From: Allacma fusca | Lineage: Eukaryota > Arthropoda > Collembola > Symphypleona > Sminthuridae | NCBI GenBank assembly: GCA_947179485.1 | Contig: OX359249.1 | Location: 46,637,415 to 46,701,414, forward strand | Direction: 5' to 3' | DNA length: 64,000 nucleotides | In this document: positions 43,401 to 55,400 of the stretch, piece by piece | How positions within the stretch are numbered: position 1 is the stretch's first letter | How the letters are laid out: each line of letters opens with the position of its first letter | Translations under genes and position numbers: made by a program | Notes under the pieces: generated by a model | The model's database searches: none | What the model saw: the letters and a program-made list of their open reading frames with translations, nothing else | What the model was told of the DNA's origin: nothing

Positions 43401-46400
43401 CTCTCTGTTTCCCATTCTTTTTATATGGTGACTTTCCTTCCTAATAATTTATGTATGAGAGAGCAGAATAAGTAGGAAAAACCGCCTGAATTTCAGAGTG
43501 AGAGTGTTACTACTTGAATAAAAATATCTTCAGTTCAGACTGATGCTCCTGGTCCATATGTGATATCTGACTTACAGTTAGTACCTAGTGGGTAAATTAT
43601 TCCTAATTGAAAAACCAACTCCATTTTAACTACAAGAGCCAGAGCCTTACTTCGTTGTTGTATTACAATTTCAAATGTGAGTGTCGTCTTGCTATGTTAC
43701 TACGGAAGTAAAAGCTTCACGAACTTTTATGTTTCCCCTGGAGAGTGGAATAGGTTTCAAAACGTTCTCAAGCTCTTCGATGAGCACTGCAAATATTTAG
43801 CTCGTTGAGTCATAAATTGGATTTATTGTGTCTGACGAAAGCTTGAAGATGATGATTCTCTTGCACATGTGTATGTATTGTATCTGTATTTGCTTGTTCT
43901 CTCTGCCTTGATGACTTAAGAAAGACTCCAGATGCCCCTTTTCTAATGTATTGATAAATGCATTTGGTTTCGAAGTAGTTGCTTTTGCTATTGCAAATTA
44001 TATTATTCTTTAATATCTTGAGTGTCCTCCCTTTTCGGTATAAAATAAAACATCAATAATTATTTTTAACTTAAATGAATTTTAATACCGATTAATTTTT
44101 TTATAGCACACAATAGGGGTTCAGGTTTCTAATCAATATGCCATACGGTTGGCTGTACTTGCTAAAAGTGCTTAAGTACCTTAATGCCATGGCAAAAGTT
44201 TTGAGATCCCGCTGGGCTCCTTACTCCTACTGCTTACTGATAAGGTGTATGTGGAAAGTAACTTAAATCAATTTCAGCTGGAGTAACCCAGAACTCGGAA
44301 AAATCCAGTTCTGGTAGACTGAGACAGATAGCATGGTTTTGAACAAGGGTTGTTCTGCGTAGTCGTAATTTTGCCAGTGACGTCTCTAGAGCTTCCTTCG
44401 GGTTTCCGAAATCCCGAAGTTCCGTGTTCGGAAACGGAACGGAACAATTTCGGAACATTCTTTTTGTTCCGTCATTGAATCGGGACAAAACCGGAACATG
44501 AGCACTTGTACCGATAATATTGGGACCGGGACGGTTCAGAGCATCGGTACGAAAAATGTCCCATATAATTTACGTCATCGGAAAGCGGAATCGTTCTGTT
44601 CCGTTCCGAACCGATCCCGGTACAATTTCTGAAGTGTCGCGCCATCCTTCAACTAGAATGGAAACACATTTCTTATCGCACTGGCTTGTAAGCAGTTTTT
44701 GCCAAAATAACGAAATTGGATGAACAAAGATTTAATTTACGCAAATGCTTATATGTAATGCGAGTATCGTTTTCCATGAAAATCAACAGAATAACTAATT
44801 TTGTTTAATAAACAAGGGCATGGGCGATTTTTCTCGAAATGAAAATTCTGAAATCGAAATTATTAGCAGCAATGAAGCAAGCTTGCAGGAAATTAACACT
44901 GTTAGGCCATTGAAATCCACACGCTACAAATATTTATTGCTAAAAAATAATTAATAATAATTATATAATACTGCACAGTAGTTCTTTTTATATGGCCTAA
45001 TTATTATTAAATAGTATTTTATATAATTAAATAATAGCAATCCCTAGCATTCAATCTATTAAAAGTATATCATGTATATTAAGTTGCCAGTAATTTGTAT
45101 ACGCATTTCACGTATATGTTGTGAACAATTCCGGGATATTTCGGAACGGAACGGGTTCGGAACGGAAAAACTAGCATAATACGGAACGGAACACAACCTG
45201 TAACGGAACAAATACTTTACTCCTTTGTTCCGAACGGTGTCAGTTCAAATGTTCCGATGTCCCGACAGCCGGAACGGAACCGGGACCAATATTATTTGTA
45301 GGTTTCGGAACGGAACGGAATTTCCTACGGAACAAAAATGTTGAACACATTGGAAGCTCTAGACGTCTCCTTCATTTCTGTGTTTTTTGATTTCAGTTTG
45401 ACTGTGGTAGATGTACACAGTTGACATTTTGGGAGTAGATACAATTTGGGAGTAGATATAAGTATGCATTTACATAGATATATGTCTATAATGCTTTTCT
45501 CTTTATGGGCCACTAACAAGAAGTACCTAAACCTGGGTGAGAATTTCAGATTCTTCAAATTCCCGTTGATAATGCAATCAATGTAGTCGACTTGATTGGG
45601 GAAATAGGAAACAAATGCTTCCCTGGAATTTCGTTATGTACGGGATGTGGGAAATCAGACAAATAGATCAAAATCCAAACTTTAATTTACCAGACGTAAG
45701 CGTCTAGTTACCATCAGTTACATTTTCTTGTCATGAGATTTCGAGCTTTCATCTTGTAGCTTTTGACAAGTTGAGGTGATGAATTACATAGATATAAGTA
45801 GCAAGTATGTATGTGTCTAAACACGAAAATAACGCCAGTTTGTGCATGAAGCTAGTATTCATGTTTCAGTTTACTAAAGAGAGTATATCCTGAGCCATTG
45901 GACCTTGAAATGAAATAATAAAAGGTTCTTATTCTTTCTTGACATCCGAACTGATTGATGGTAGGAATTACATTTGGTTGGAGTTAAACAGTAGTAAAAA
46001 AATAACTTTGAGCTGCAACATGAAATTCTATGAACTACCACAACTTTCCCATGTTCCTGTTTTGAAACAACGTGTTCTGGTGTGAACGTTTTCAAGGGGA
46101 AGGTATTCGGTTCAGTGTGTCTGGACCATTCGACTTTCGAATGTTATTGAAATGTCTGTCAAAATTGAATTTTGGTGCTGTTCTTGAATAGGGGTCGAGT
46201 CTTTAAGTTTGTAAGATTATTCTGTGTGTTAAAGTTAGGGGATTCCTTCGGTTGTGGTCCCTTTGTATGGAAAACTTTTCAATTGTCAGATGAAGTTAAC
46301 TTGAAGTGTTCATGAGCTAAGGAGTTTTGAAACTTTTTCTCTCGAATTGCATCAGCATTTTTTTTTACGAGACGAGAGGGGAGTTTTTTTGACGGGGATA

Positions 46401-49400
46401 TGTAATCATCTGTGCAGGTTTTTTTTATTTCTCTCCTTCCTGCTACCCTTTGTTTAGCATCTATTTGCAAAAGTGGGAAGAGATTCTACCTATACGCTCT
46501 GGTACTCCAGTTTGCCACGGAGATTTCAAGTATTATTGACATTCTCATCAATTTACAGATAACTCATCCACAAGTCTAACCGTAGCTTGACTCGCACACA
46601 CTTGCCGACAATGGTAGTTTCAAACTTTTGCAGGACAGGTTTCAATACTGTACAATGTGTTTTCAACATTGACATTACTATATAATTTTTACATCTTCAC
46701 GTATACACAATGCACCGTAAAGCACCCACAAATTTGAAACTGACTGTGGAGTTGAAGTACATAATTTGTCTCCACTTTTGAACACACTTACCATTTCTTG
46801 GGAATGACATTTATGTTTTCCTGCTTCCAGTCGCTACAAGCTTACTTGTAATTTGGGTCCGTTAGTAGAGCCCACAAGACTCGAATCCCTCTTGTATATT
46901 GTGCCTTTTTGTTCAAGATAATAGTGTCAGCGTGGTATTTTCTGTCATTATGTTAATGTATTTAAAATGGGATGGAGTCTTTTGTACCACATATTATAGA
47001 GAGACTTTCCATGCACATCCGACTGAGCAAACCGCGAACCCAAATTGAAAGAGTTCATTCTTCCAGTCGAAGTTCAACTTTTAATAACCTACTCTTTGAT
47101 TATAAAAAATTAGTTGATGTAGGGATATACATACATAGTTTTCATTTGAATGAGCGGTACTTTTTAGTTATCCTCGACTCCTCCTAACACACAATGAAAC
47201 TCGGTATTTAATATTCTCAGTTTCATAATTATACATAGTTTATTTTGTCTTTAGCAATGGGAGCAAAAAATTCCACTGTCTTTTCCTAAAATGCATTGTT
47301 TACATCAGATGTGACAGTTCCAGCGGCTTGTTTTGCTAATTGGTATTGATGATTTGTGTAAACATACCCTGGATTGAATACATGTTGACGTGCGCATAGT
47401 CTGCGTGTGTACGCTATTGTAGCCTGCTGCGCGTAGATGTAGATACATATGCACTTAATGCCTTTAAATCCAGTTCTTTGAGGGTGATATGTATTAAGTA
47501 TAAGGACAGAGGCAGAAATGTTTACTACCATCAAGTGTTATGCAAACATCATTCTGGCCCTCATTCTTTCAACTGTACTTTTTCATTGTAAAAAGATACC
47601 AGCATTTGGAGGAGGACATCCGAGAAAATCAATTTTAATCTCTTTTCATGAGGTTTGACTCAAACCGTTTGAGCCACCGGAGTCATTGTAAGAGTTATGG
47701 TGCTCACATTCACACTCTTGCAATTCCAAGACTTACTATTATATTGCTGTAGGTAACCTGAGCTGATGCTGAACTTGATGTGAGCATATTGTCTACCCTC
47801 AGTTCAGGACTACCTGTGAAGTAGTAACGAGTAGCTGCATTTTTCACACAGAGGTGTATTACGACGAGATTAATACATAAATCTCGGATGACGAGAAAAG
47901 CATTTGATGAGCTGAACTAAGGGATTGCTAATGAAAGATAAGTAGAGGTCCCCAGAGTAATTTCTTGGATCATTTTGTCAACTGACTTCACAGGATGTGC
48001 TGAACTTGGGCTTTTCAGCGAAATTGATACCCGAAAATGAACATGTGCAGATACCGTATTAATGAAGTTGCGGCTCTCAGTTCTGGAATTCAGCAGTGTG
48101 GATGCTCTTTTAAGTATGGTCCTCAGATTCTGGTAGGAACAAAACATGCACCTGGATGTATATAAGGATGGCTTTTTTCGTCGTTTGTTTATAAGGATGA
48201 TTTTTAAAAATTTGCTACAAACCTTGTACTCCGTACTTCTGTTAAAATTTAACTTTGTTGAGAAACTTTGTCTTTAAATTGTTGCGTTTGAGAACATATA
48301 CTTCTCTTGTAGAAAAGAAAGTTAGGAAAGTAGCAAGAAGCAAAAACAAACTAAATAAAAGAAACCCTTGGTGCTGACAGAGTGGACAAATACAAGGCTC
48401 AACTGCCAATCCAATTTTATCAGGAGCAAACAGTCAGGTGGAGGTGGAAGATGAACAAGGCTTCGGAGTTTTAAAGAGACTTAGATATATGAGTTTGGAC
48501 TTCGATAGAGCCCAAACCAGGCTGTTTGATGTCGAAGAAAGAATGAAATCCCTCAACCGTCATACCGCATCAAAAATTAGGGTTCATTATTGATCCTGAA
48601 TGGAAAGAATACTCTGGAAGTGTATGTATGTATACCTACTCATCCGTAGAACATCTTCATAGAACCATGTAGCAGGTTTATACAATGTCCAAAACTCGAA
48701 CGTGGTTTTGTTGTAAAAAAAATTGATATTACTCAAATTGTTTGCATAAGGAAAGCACTGAGACTTTCAAGTATCTATACTTTTATCGGATACAAGGCTC
48801 TCTTGGAGTAGTTATTGTACCAGACTATATCTCCAACCACTCCATTAACAAGTATTAGCCATATCAAGTTTAACATTATATGAGCTGTAATAAAACGAAA
48901 TTGGTTGGATCCTTGGTTGGCTCTGGGTATGCTCAATCTCCGGGAAAATTTTCCAGCCCCTTTAACGTTCTAGTGCTCAATCTCTAAAAATGTTTACGAA
49001 ATTTCTGATTTGTTACCACAGTAACCCTTTCTTGAACAACCACCTCACTATAATTGAGTTACCGGTACAAAGGTAACTATGAATGTTATCAATGATAAAG
49101 TGCCTATTACAAAAATATGAACTCAGTTTGGTGTAGTACATTACATATGTATGTAATTATATTGAATAAAATAAAATAGTAAGCCTGGAATAGGTTCGGT
49201 ATCTATCGCTGGCGGGTTATTTCCTTGAACCGTACATCCAGAGAATAAGCCCACACTCAGTGACCCATTCCCCCTCGCTCCGAACCAGTCCCATTTACAT
49301 GAAAGATTCAAATTTTATACTATAATTTATTATTTCTATCCAGCAGCTCTACATACTCCCAATTTGCAATCTGCAGGAGTACCTCGACATCTTTCGTTAT

Positions 49401-52400
49401 ATGTTTCGTTCCGCCAATACAGCGTACCTACAGATACATATTATCTATCAGAAATGGCAGAGTTTGTAAATACGTGTAACTGGCCGTATTTGCTGAAAAT
49501 ATCATCCCCTAAATTTTTTTATAAAATAGGCTTAGACTTCAAGCATGGTATCATCTCGAGATGATTAGTCTTTCACAACTATAAAATTGTATTTCCTGTA
49601 GGGTTTTTATATATGATCTGCTTTTGACAAGCTATAACGTAGATATGTAATAAATCAATCAATACAATGTAGAAGTAAGCCGATGTATTGCTTGCATAAG
49701 GTGGGAAGGGAAGGGGGTTTAAGACGATTTGTACGAAAAATATCCCAATGTTAGGGCACAGGAATCCCCATGGTGTCCAACCGTAATGTTTCCTATCGTG
49801 GTTGGAAAAGTAAGCGTGACGGTAAATCTGTTTGAGGGGTAGTTAGTCGTATTGCACTTACATGAGTTAAACACACTGAGCATGGATGACACAGCTGAGA
49901 ATGACACAGAGGTGATTCCGTTTTACCGTCATTACTGAAATCAGCTTTTCAACAATCTGTAAAGGTTAGTTATATTTTGGAAAGTGCTGACAGTACAAGA
50001 GCTCAGTGGCACAATGTACGACAACAGATGGTAGTTACGATTTTCCTAAAGTGTTATAATTGTTTCCTTTCAGTGGGTAGCACTTCGGCCGTGATGGTTC
50101 CAGCGGTATAATAACACTGTCCTTTAAATACGAAATATGATTACTTGGGAAGTTTCCTTTCTGAAAATAAATAAGAAGAGCACAAGAGAGTGTGCATACA
50201 TATGTATGTCTACAGTTGAACTGGCGTATGTACATACATTGGTTGCAAATATTACTCGAATGCAAACGTGGCTGTATTATCTTGAGTCTATGGAGCAAAA
50301 GTACGGACGATGTAGGTAGGTGCTCTCAGTACCAGGGTAGCATTTATTTGTACGGAGCAACAAATTACGGCAACAATTGCATCATTGTCTCAATAATTGC
50401 ATACCTGCACGGCTCTCAACTTCAAACGGAGTCACATCTGGATGTTAAAGCAAATGTGGGAATTCCAACCGTGCAAGCTTTACAAAAATCCTGTTTCCTC
50501 TGGATTTCAGCATCCAACCAGGAACCCCATTGAGTTAGACGTCTGAGAACTTTTATTCTTATCCTTCACTAATAAGGAAATCCTTGAGCATGAGCTTGAG
50601 ATATAGTTGAGGGCTCATTTTTGGAAGTTTTACAAATGCTAAAATAATGACTATAAAGAGAGCGCTTGGTACATTTTCCCTGAGAAGAATTCGTCTGTTG
50701 TCTTCCTTTTCTCTGCTTTCTTTTTCCGACTTTTTTTTCTGGAATTTCTGGTTTTAGTTTTCATGCCGCAAGTGCACTCACCTTTCGTTCGTATTCTCAT
50801 GGCTTCCCATATTGTTGGGCGAAATATGCATAATGTGAGTTTAGCAAGTGATATGTTTATAACTCATGGCCGTGATCATCTCTTGTATTGGGAAGCGTGC
50901 TTGCAATACAAAGTCGAGGAGCCTACTGTACTGAGTAGACTCACTCCGAAATAATGAGAATTGTATGCCGTCCTTCCTTTTCTACGTGAATATATGCAGA
51001 GGCGCCAGCCAACTTTCTCGGCTTCAGTGTCGGTTGGAATTCTATCGATTTGATCGGCTGTTTCCCAGTTAATCTCCAATAATAAACATATAGTTTGGAC
51101 CTGACTCCTACCTCCACTAAGTAGTAGTTCGGACTTTGATTCCATTGTAACTTCAGTAGAAATTACTGTCAGTAAAACAAAGTCCTTGGAAGTTACTTGG
51201 ACTTATTCGGATTTGATTGATCACACCCCTGTGCACTCATGGGCCTCAGTCTGCCCTTTGATAAGTTAAGATTAAAAGTATGTAGCCCCATACGCACCCC
51301 ATTACGGCCACACTTGAGTTCCCTCCTCAAGAATTCTAAGTGATCAACATACTTGGAGGCTATACTGTAAAGCGGGACAAATAGCATTCTTAACAGCTTC
51401 CGTTCTCCTAATTCATGTCATATTGGAGCGATTAAAGTACAAACAGGTCAAAACAGCAATTGAATTAATCAGAAGTAGTCGCCTGACACATTAGACTTCA
51501 GCCCTCCTAAGCTCATGTGTTGAGTATGTGTGTGTGTGTGTGTGTCTATAGATAATTACATATGCAATGTGATTACTCCCCTCGCACTTTCCGCCACTCC
51601 TCTGGCGTTCAACGGGAAATTTTAGAGAACTTAATACGATCATTCTACTGTTATTAACATTACTCCACTGATGCTTACTATGGGCAGACGCTCTTCTCCA
51701 GGATTACATAGAATGTTGAGACTCCAGCTGGATCGAGTCAATTTGTGTTTCCTATTTGCGTGTGCTTGAAGAAACCCCAGTGAACCTTCGTTTATTAATA
51801 ACAGCATACTAATCAAAATTCTTACAATGATTCGATGACATCAGACATTCTACGTCAATTTGCAATTCAATCAAGACTAAATAAAATTTATTCTTAAAAT
51901 TATTAGCGAATTCCTTTCCGGCAGAAAGCGTGATGGATGGGTTATCTCCCCCGGCAACGACAGCCGGAACTATTTTGGGAATGGAAATGATCATTGCGTT
52001 AATTATACAAAAGTGAACATACATATTTTGCTGTTTGTTATTACGATTTCATCATACCTTTTGAGCTAGCCATCCTGAAATCGAGTATAATCCACTTTAA
52101 ATATTGTGAAAGTTTCAGCAAGCGTATGAAAACTGCTCTGACATACTTGAGTCAAGTAGCCGATGATATGGAAATGTAGCTCCTGTAGTTAAAGGTGGCA
52201 AATACATATAGAATTCAATAAGGGGACGAATACAGGCTTTCAAATTGAAGATAGTTTATCCATGTGTAGTTCTACTGTATTTAAAGTAAATCTTCAACTT
52301 TCGATAGACAGATAGACACTTTCCACATATTGACTAAATTAAAGGTCGTAGTTCGTTAGCCCTAGTATTCGGAATGTGTTAAATTTAGGGGCTCACTCGA

Positions 52401-55400
52401 TTTTAAGGTTGGTGTAGTATTTTAAAGGGAAGGCTAAATTTAGGATAAAATTTACAGGGCTGAAGCAGACCAGTGTTGATAAAACAGGAATAGTAAAGAT
52501 ATGGGTTTTAGGGACAATTATCCAGAGCTCCGGTCGGAATAAACGTGCCCTATAGTCCGCTACTACTGTAACAGTTATGAGTTGGGTCCGTACACTGTGT
52601 GAAGAAATAATTTCTAGAAATATTCTCTTTAAATTAACGTAAAATTAACATTTTGAGGGGACAAGGAAACTAAAGTTTATTATTAAAAGTGCTTTAACAT
52701 GGAAATTCTAAATCATCTAATTAGCAGGCCAATTAAAACTGAGTTGTGTAATTACTAAACCCTCATAGGGTAATTAAACGGCATGTGTGGTGAAAATAAA
52801 AAGCTGTCCTCAAAGTACAAGTTTATGAATTCACAGATTTAATTTTACGCAAATTTTGATTGTGTAAGGGATATCGCAATTAGATTACAACTTAAATTGC
52901 AAATGATTGCCGCGTTTTTCTGTTTTTTGACTTTTTAATTTTTAAACCTACGAATAACTGATATTACAATTAACGAAACTACAAGTTTGCAATTATTAAC
53001 AGTTCGAAAGGAAATCGTAATTCCAAAATGTAATAGTAATATTGCCTAGTGACAACTGATGTAACAAATATATTTAAGTTTCTAAAAAATGAATGATTTT
53101 TGATTGGGTTCAATTTTATAGGGAAACAGAATCCATAATACCGTAGCTGCTTTAATGCTAAAGCCTATGTTTTCTAAATGACCAAAAAAACTTACTGTAA
53201 ATAAAAAATTCTGCAACATTATCTAAAACAAAGAAAGTATGATGGAAAAAAAGAAACCGAATCCAGCCGATTTTGACGGGCTCGATTCGAATTTTCAGTG
53301 TCCGGCGTACTGCCACCTTCACAACTGCCAAAATCACAACTGCCACCCGGCGAACTGCCACAAGCACAACTGCCACAATTATTTTTTGCCGCCTCCATAA
53401 ATAATTGGTTGGTAACAACTGCCACACTGCCAACTGCCACATTACGAACTGCCACCGGACGTCATGATAAGTCCCGTGGTAAAACCAATGCTAAGCCCCA
53501 TGGTTAAACCAATGCTAAGTCCCATTGTAAAACCAATGCTAAGTCCCATGGTTAAACCAATGCTAAGTCCCATGGTAAAACCAATGCTAAGTCCCATGGT
53601 TAAACCAATGCTAAGTCCCATGGTAAAACCAATCCTAAGTCCCATGGTAAAACCAATGCTAAGTCCCATGGTAAAACCAATGCTAAGTCCCATGGTTAAA
53701 CCAATCCTAAGTCCCATGGTAAAACCAATGCTAAGTCCCATGGTAAAACCAATGCTAAGTCCCATGGTTAAACCAATGCTAAGTCCCATGGAAAAATTAA
53801 TGCTGTCTCATACTATCTCACTATCTAGTACTCAATATGTTTTATTCTTTTTAAATCAAAAAAGGCATTAACACTTAATTTAATTGCCAAATCTAATTGG
53901 CTATGAGACTTAGCATAGTATTAAGCTATGATACTTAGCATAATATTCAGCTATGATACTTAGCATAATATTCAGCTATGAGACTTAGCATAGTATTCAG
54001 CTATGAGACTTAGCATAGTATTTAGCTATGAGACTTAGCATAGTATTTAGCTATGAGACTTAGCATAGTATTTAGCTATGAGACTTAGCACAGAAACATC
54101 CATAAAGCTATTTATATATAAGGGGCAGATGTGCAAGTGGCAATGAGTTATTGTGGCAGTTGTGCAGGTGGCAGTTATTTGTGGCAGTTGTGCCTGGGGC
54201 AGTTCGCCGGGTGGCAGTTGTGATTTTGGCAGTTGTGAAGGTGGCAGTACGCCTAGAATCGAATTTTCATTTACTATACAGTACAGTACGACATACAAAC
54301 TGTATTGAATCGGAAATTTCTGAAACTGAATCATTCCCACCACTGCACTGCACGGTCCAATTAGAGCCCTTTTTGAATTCGATATCCGACGATCTTTGTA
54401 CATCTCCAGTAATTCAATTCACCGAGCTTGATATGAAAGCGTTCTATGGGCTCATACGACTACTGGCAACTGAAGTGGAGGATTCTCCAAAAGTCAGATG
54501 TCATAAAAATGAGCCATTTATGGGTATTTTAAGTCTGGAAGTTATACCCTGAATATCCGAAATTGTGGGAGGTAGAAGCAAATCACGTAATTACTGCATC
54601 CAGTTTCTAAGTAATTGGTTCTCGTAAACAGATGGGTATCTAAATTAAGACTCAAATTACAGAAAGCTTGATTAGTAAAATAAACGGATTCCTTACATTA
54701 CCATGTAACTGATTGCCTCGTTCAATTTATTAGGCGTTTCTGGGAAAACTTGTTGATTACTTGCGTCACCCGATTGCAATGTGTAAATGAATAAGGGCAA
54801 TCAATATGACTACAGCTCACTGAGAACAGGTTACAATAATTTAGTGTTCTTTGACGTAAATGTTAGCAAAATCCGAATTCTCAGGTAAAGTTTGAGCAGA
54901 TCATGTAATTTTTAAGCTAAGGAGCAGGATACAGACTTGCGTTCCGGCCAATTAACTCCACCGTGACAAAATTTTGAGTTTAAGATAGGATTGATCTCAA
55001 TGCTGCTAATATACTTCATTGGACTAAACAGCGAGGAAAATACTTAAACTAGTGATTATGAAGGATAAAAGAGCTGCAAGAGGCTCTATGAAGGTCACAT
55101 ATAAAACATATAACCATATGGGAACTATTCTTGAAAAACAATTTCAATGAAATTCTCTTCAATATTGGGGAATATAAATTTTTGAACCGGCTTGCCTTTA
55201 TATGCATGTTCGGGCTGGGAGAGAGTAATTTTTATACTCTGTATACAAGTGCACATATTAATATGCCTGTATTCAGTAAATATTATACCACCCAGGTAAA
55301 AATTTCTTTGGATCCCCTTTTGTTTTCAAAAATACATCATTTCAAAAGAAGCACCATGATATGAGCATATAGAGATTGTAAACATTTGTTCCGACGAGTA

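Larger units (their letters stand above)
44387..45361. mobile_element. Non-autonomous hAT-like DNA transposon (975 bp)
   Basis: The ends are TAGAGCTTCC (44387-44396) and its exact reverse complement GGAAGCTCTA (45352-45361), flanked by an exact 8-bp duplication. TAGAG fits the YARNG start known for hAT inverted repeats. Both subterminal regions (about 44400-44640 and 45130-45335) are packed with GGAACGGAAC / GTTCCGTTCC words in both orientations, which may be transposase-binding repeats. A further inverted pair around CCGG..CCAATATTAT lies near 44512-44529 and 45280-45296. The middle (44700-45110) is very AT-rich. No transposase frame is present, so mobility would need an enzyme supplied elsewhere. 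It sits inside intron 7 of the receptor gene. Confidence 0.85.
53298..54258. mobile_element. Foldback-type non-autonomous DNA element (961 bp)
   Basis: Two long inverted arms surround a loop of about 75 bp. Outer arms: 53304-53376 and 54181-54253 are reverse complements at 71 of 73 positions and consist of short ACTGCCAC-type repeats. Inner arms: a 24-bp tandem array (53464-53835) faces an inverted, related 25-bp array (53899-54090). An 11-bp direct repeat flanks the whole. Such architecture, arms of nested short tandem repeats with little between, matches the foldback class exemplified by Drosophila FB. No transposase is encoded. The extreme ends differ slightly (GTGTCC versus the complement of TAGAA), so the exact termini are uncertain. 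The open frames inside are products of the repeats. Confidence 0.78.
53239..54552 (+). other. Open frame of unknown identity interrupted by the foldback element
   Basis: An ATG at 53239 (after an in-frame TAA at 53224) opens a frame that reaches the left direct repeat at 53287-53297. The sequence after the right copy continues in the same frame from 54270 to a TGA at 54550-54552. Counting one copy of the direct repeat, the pre-insertion frame would be 113 codons. The product looks soluble, lysine-rich at the start and acidic in places. I do not recognise a family. A short stretch in its second half (TELDMKAFYGLIRLL) faintly recalls the piggyBac transposase region before the catalytic core, which is weak. 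It may be an exon of a nested gene, a transposon remnant or a chance frame. Confidence 0.35.

Noticed and set aside
53158..53455. Minus-strand frames of 94 and 78 codons over the left foldback arm
   Set aside because: They are translations of the ACTGCCAC repeats and their flank, not genes.
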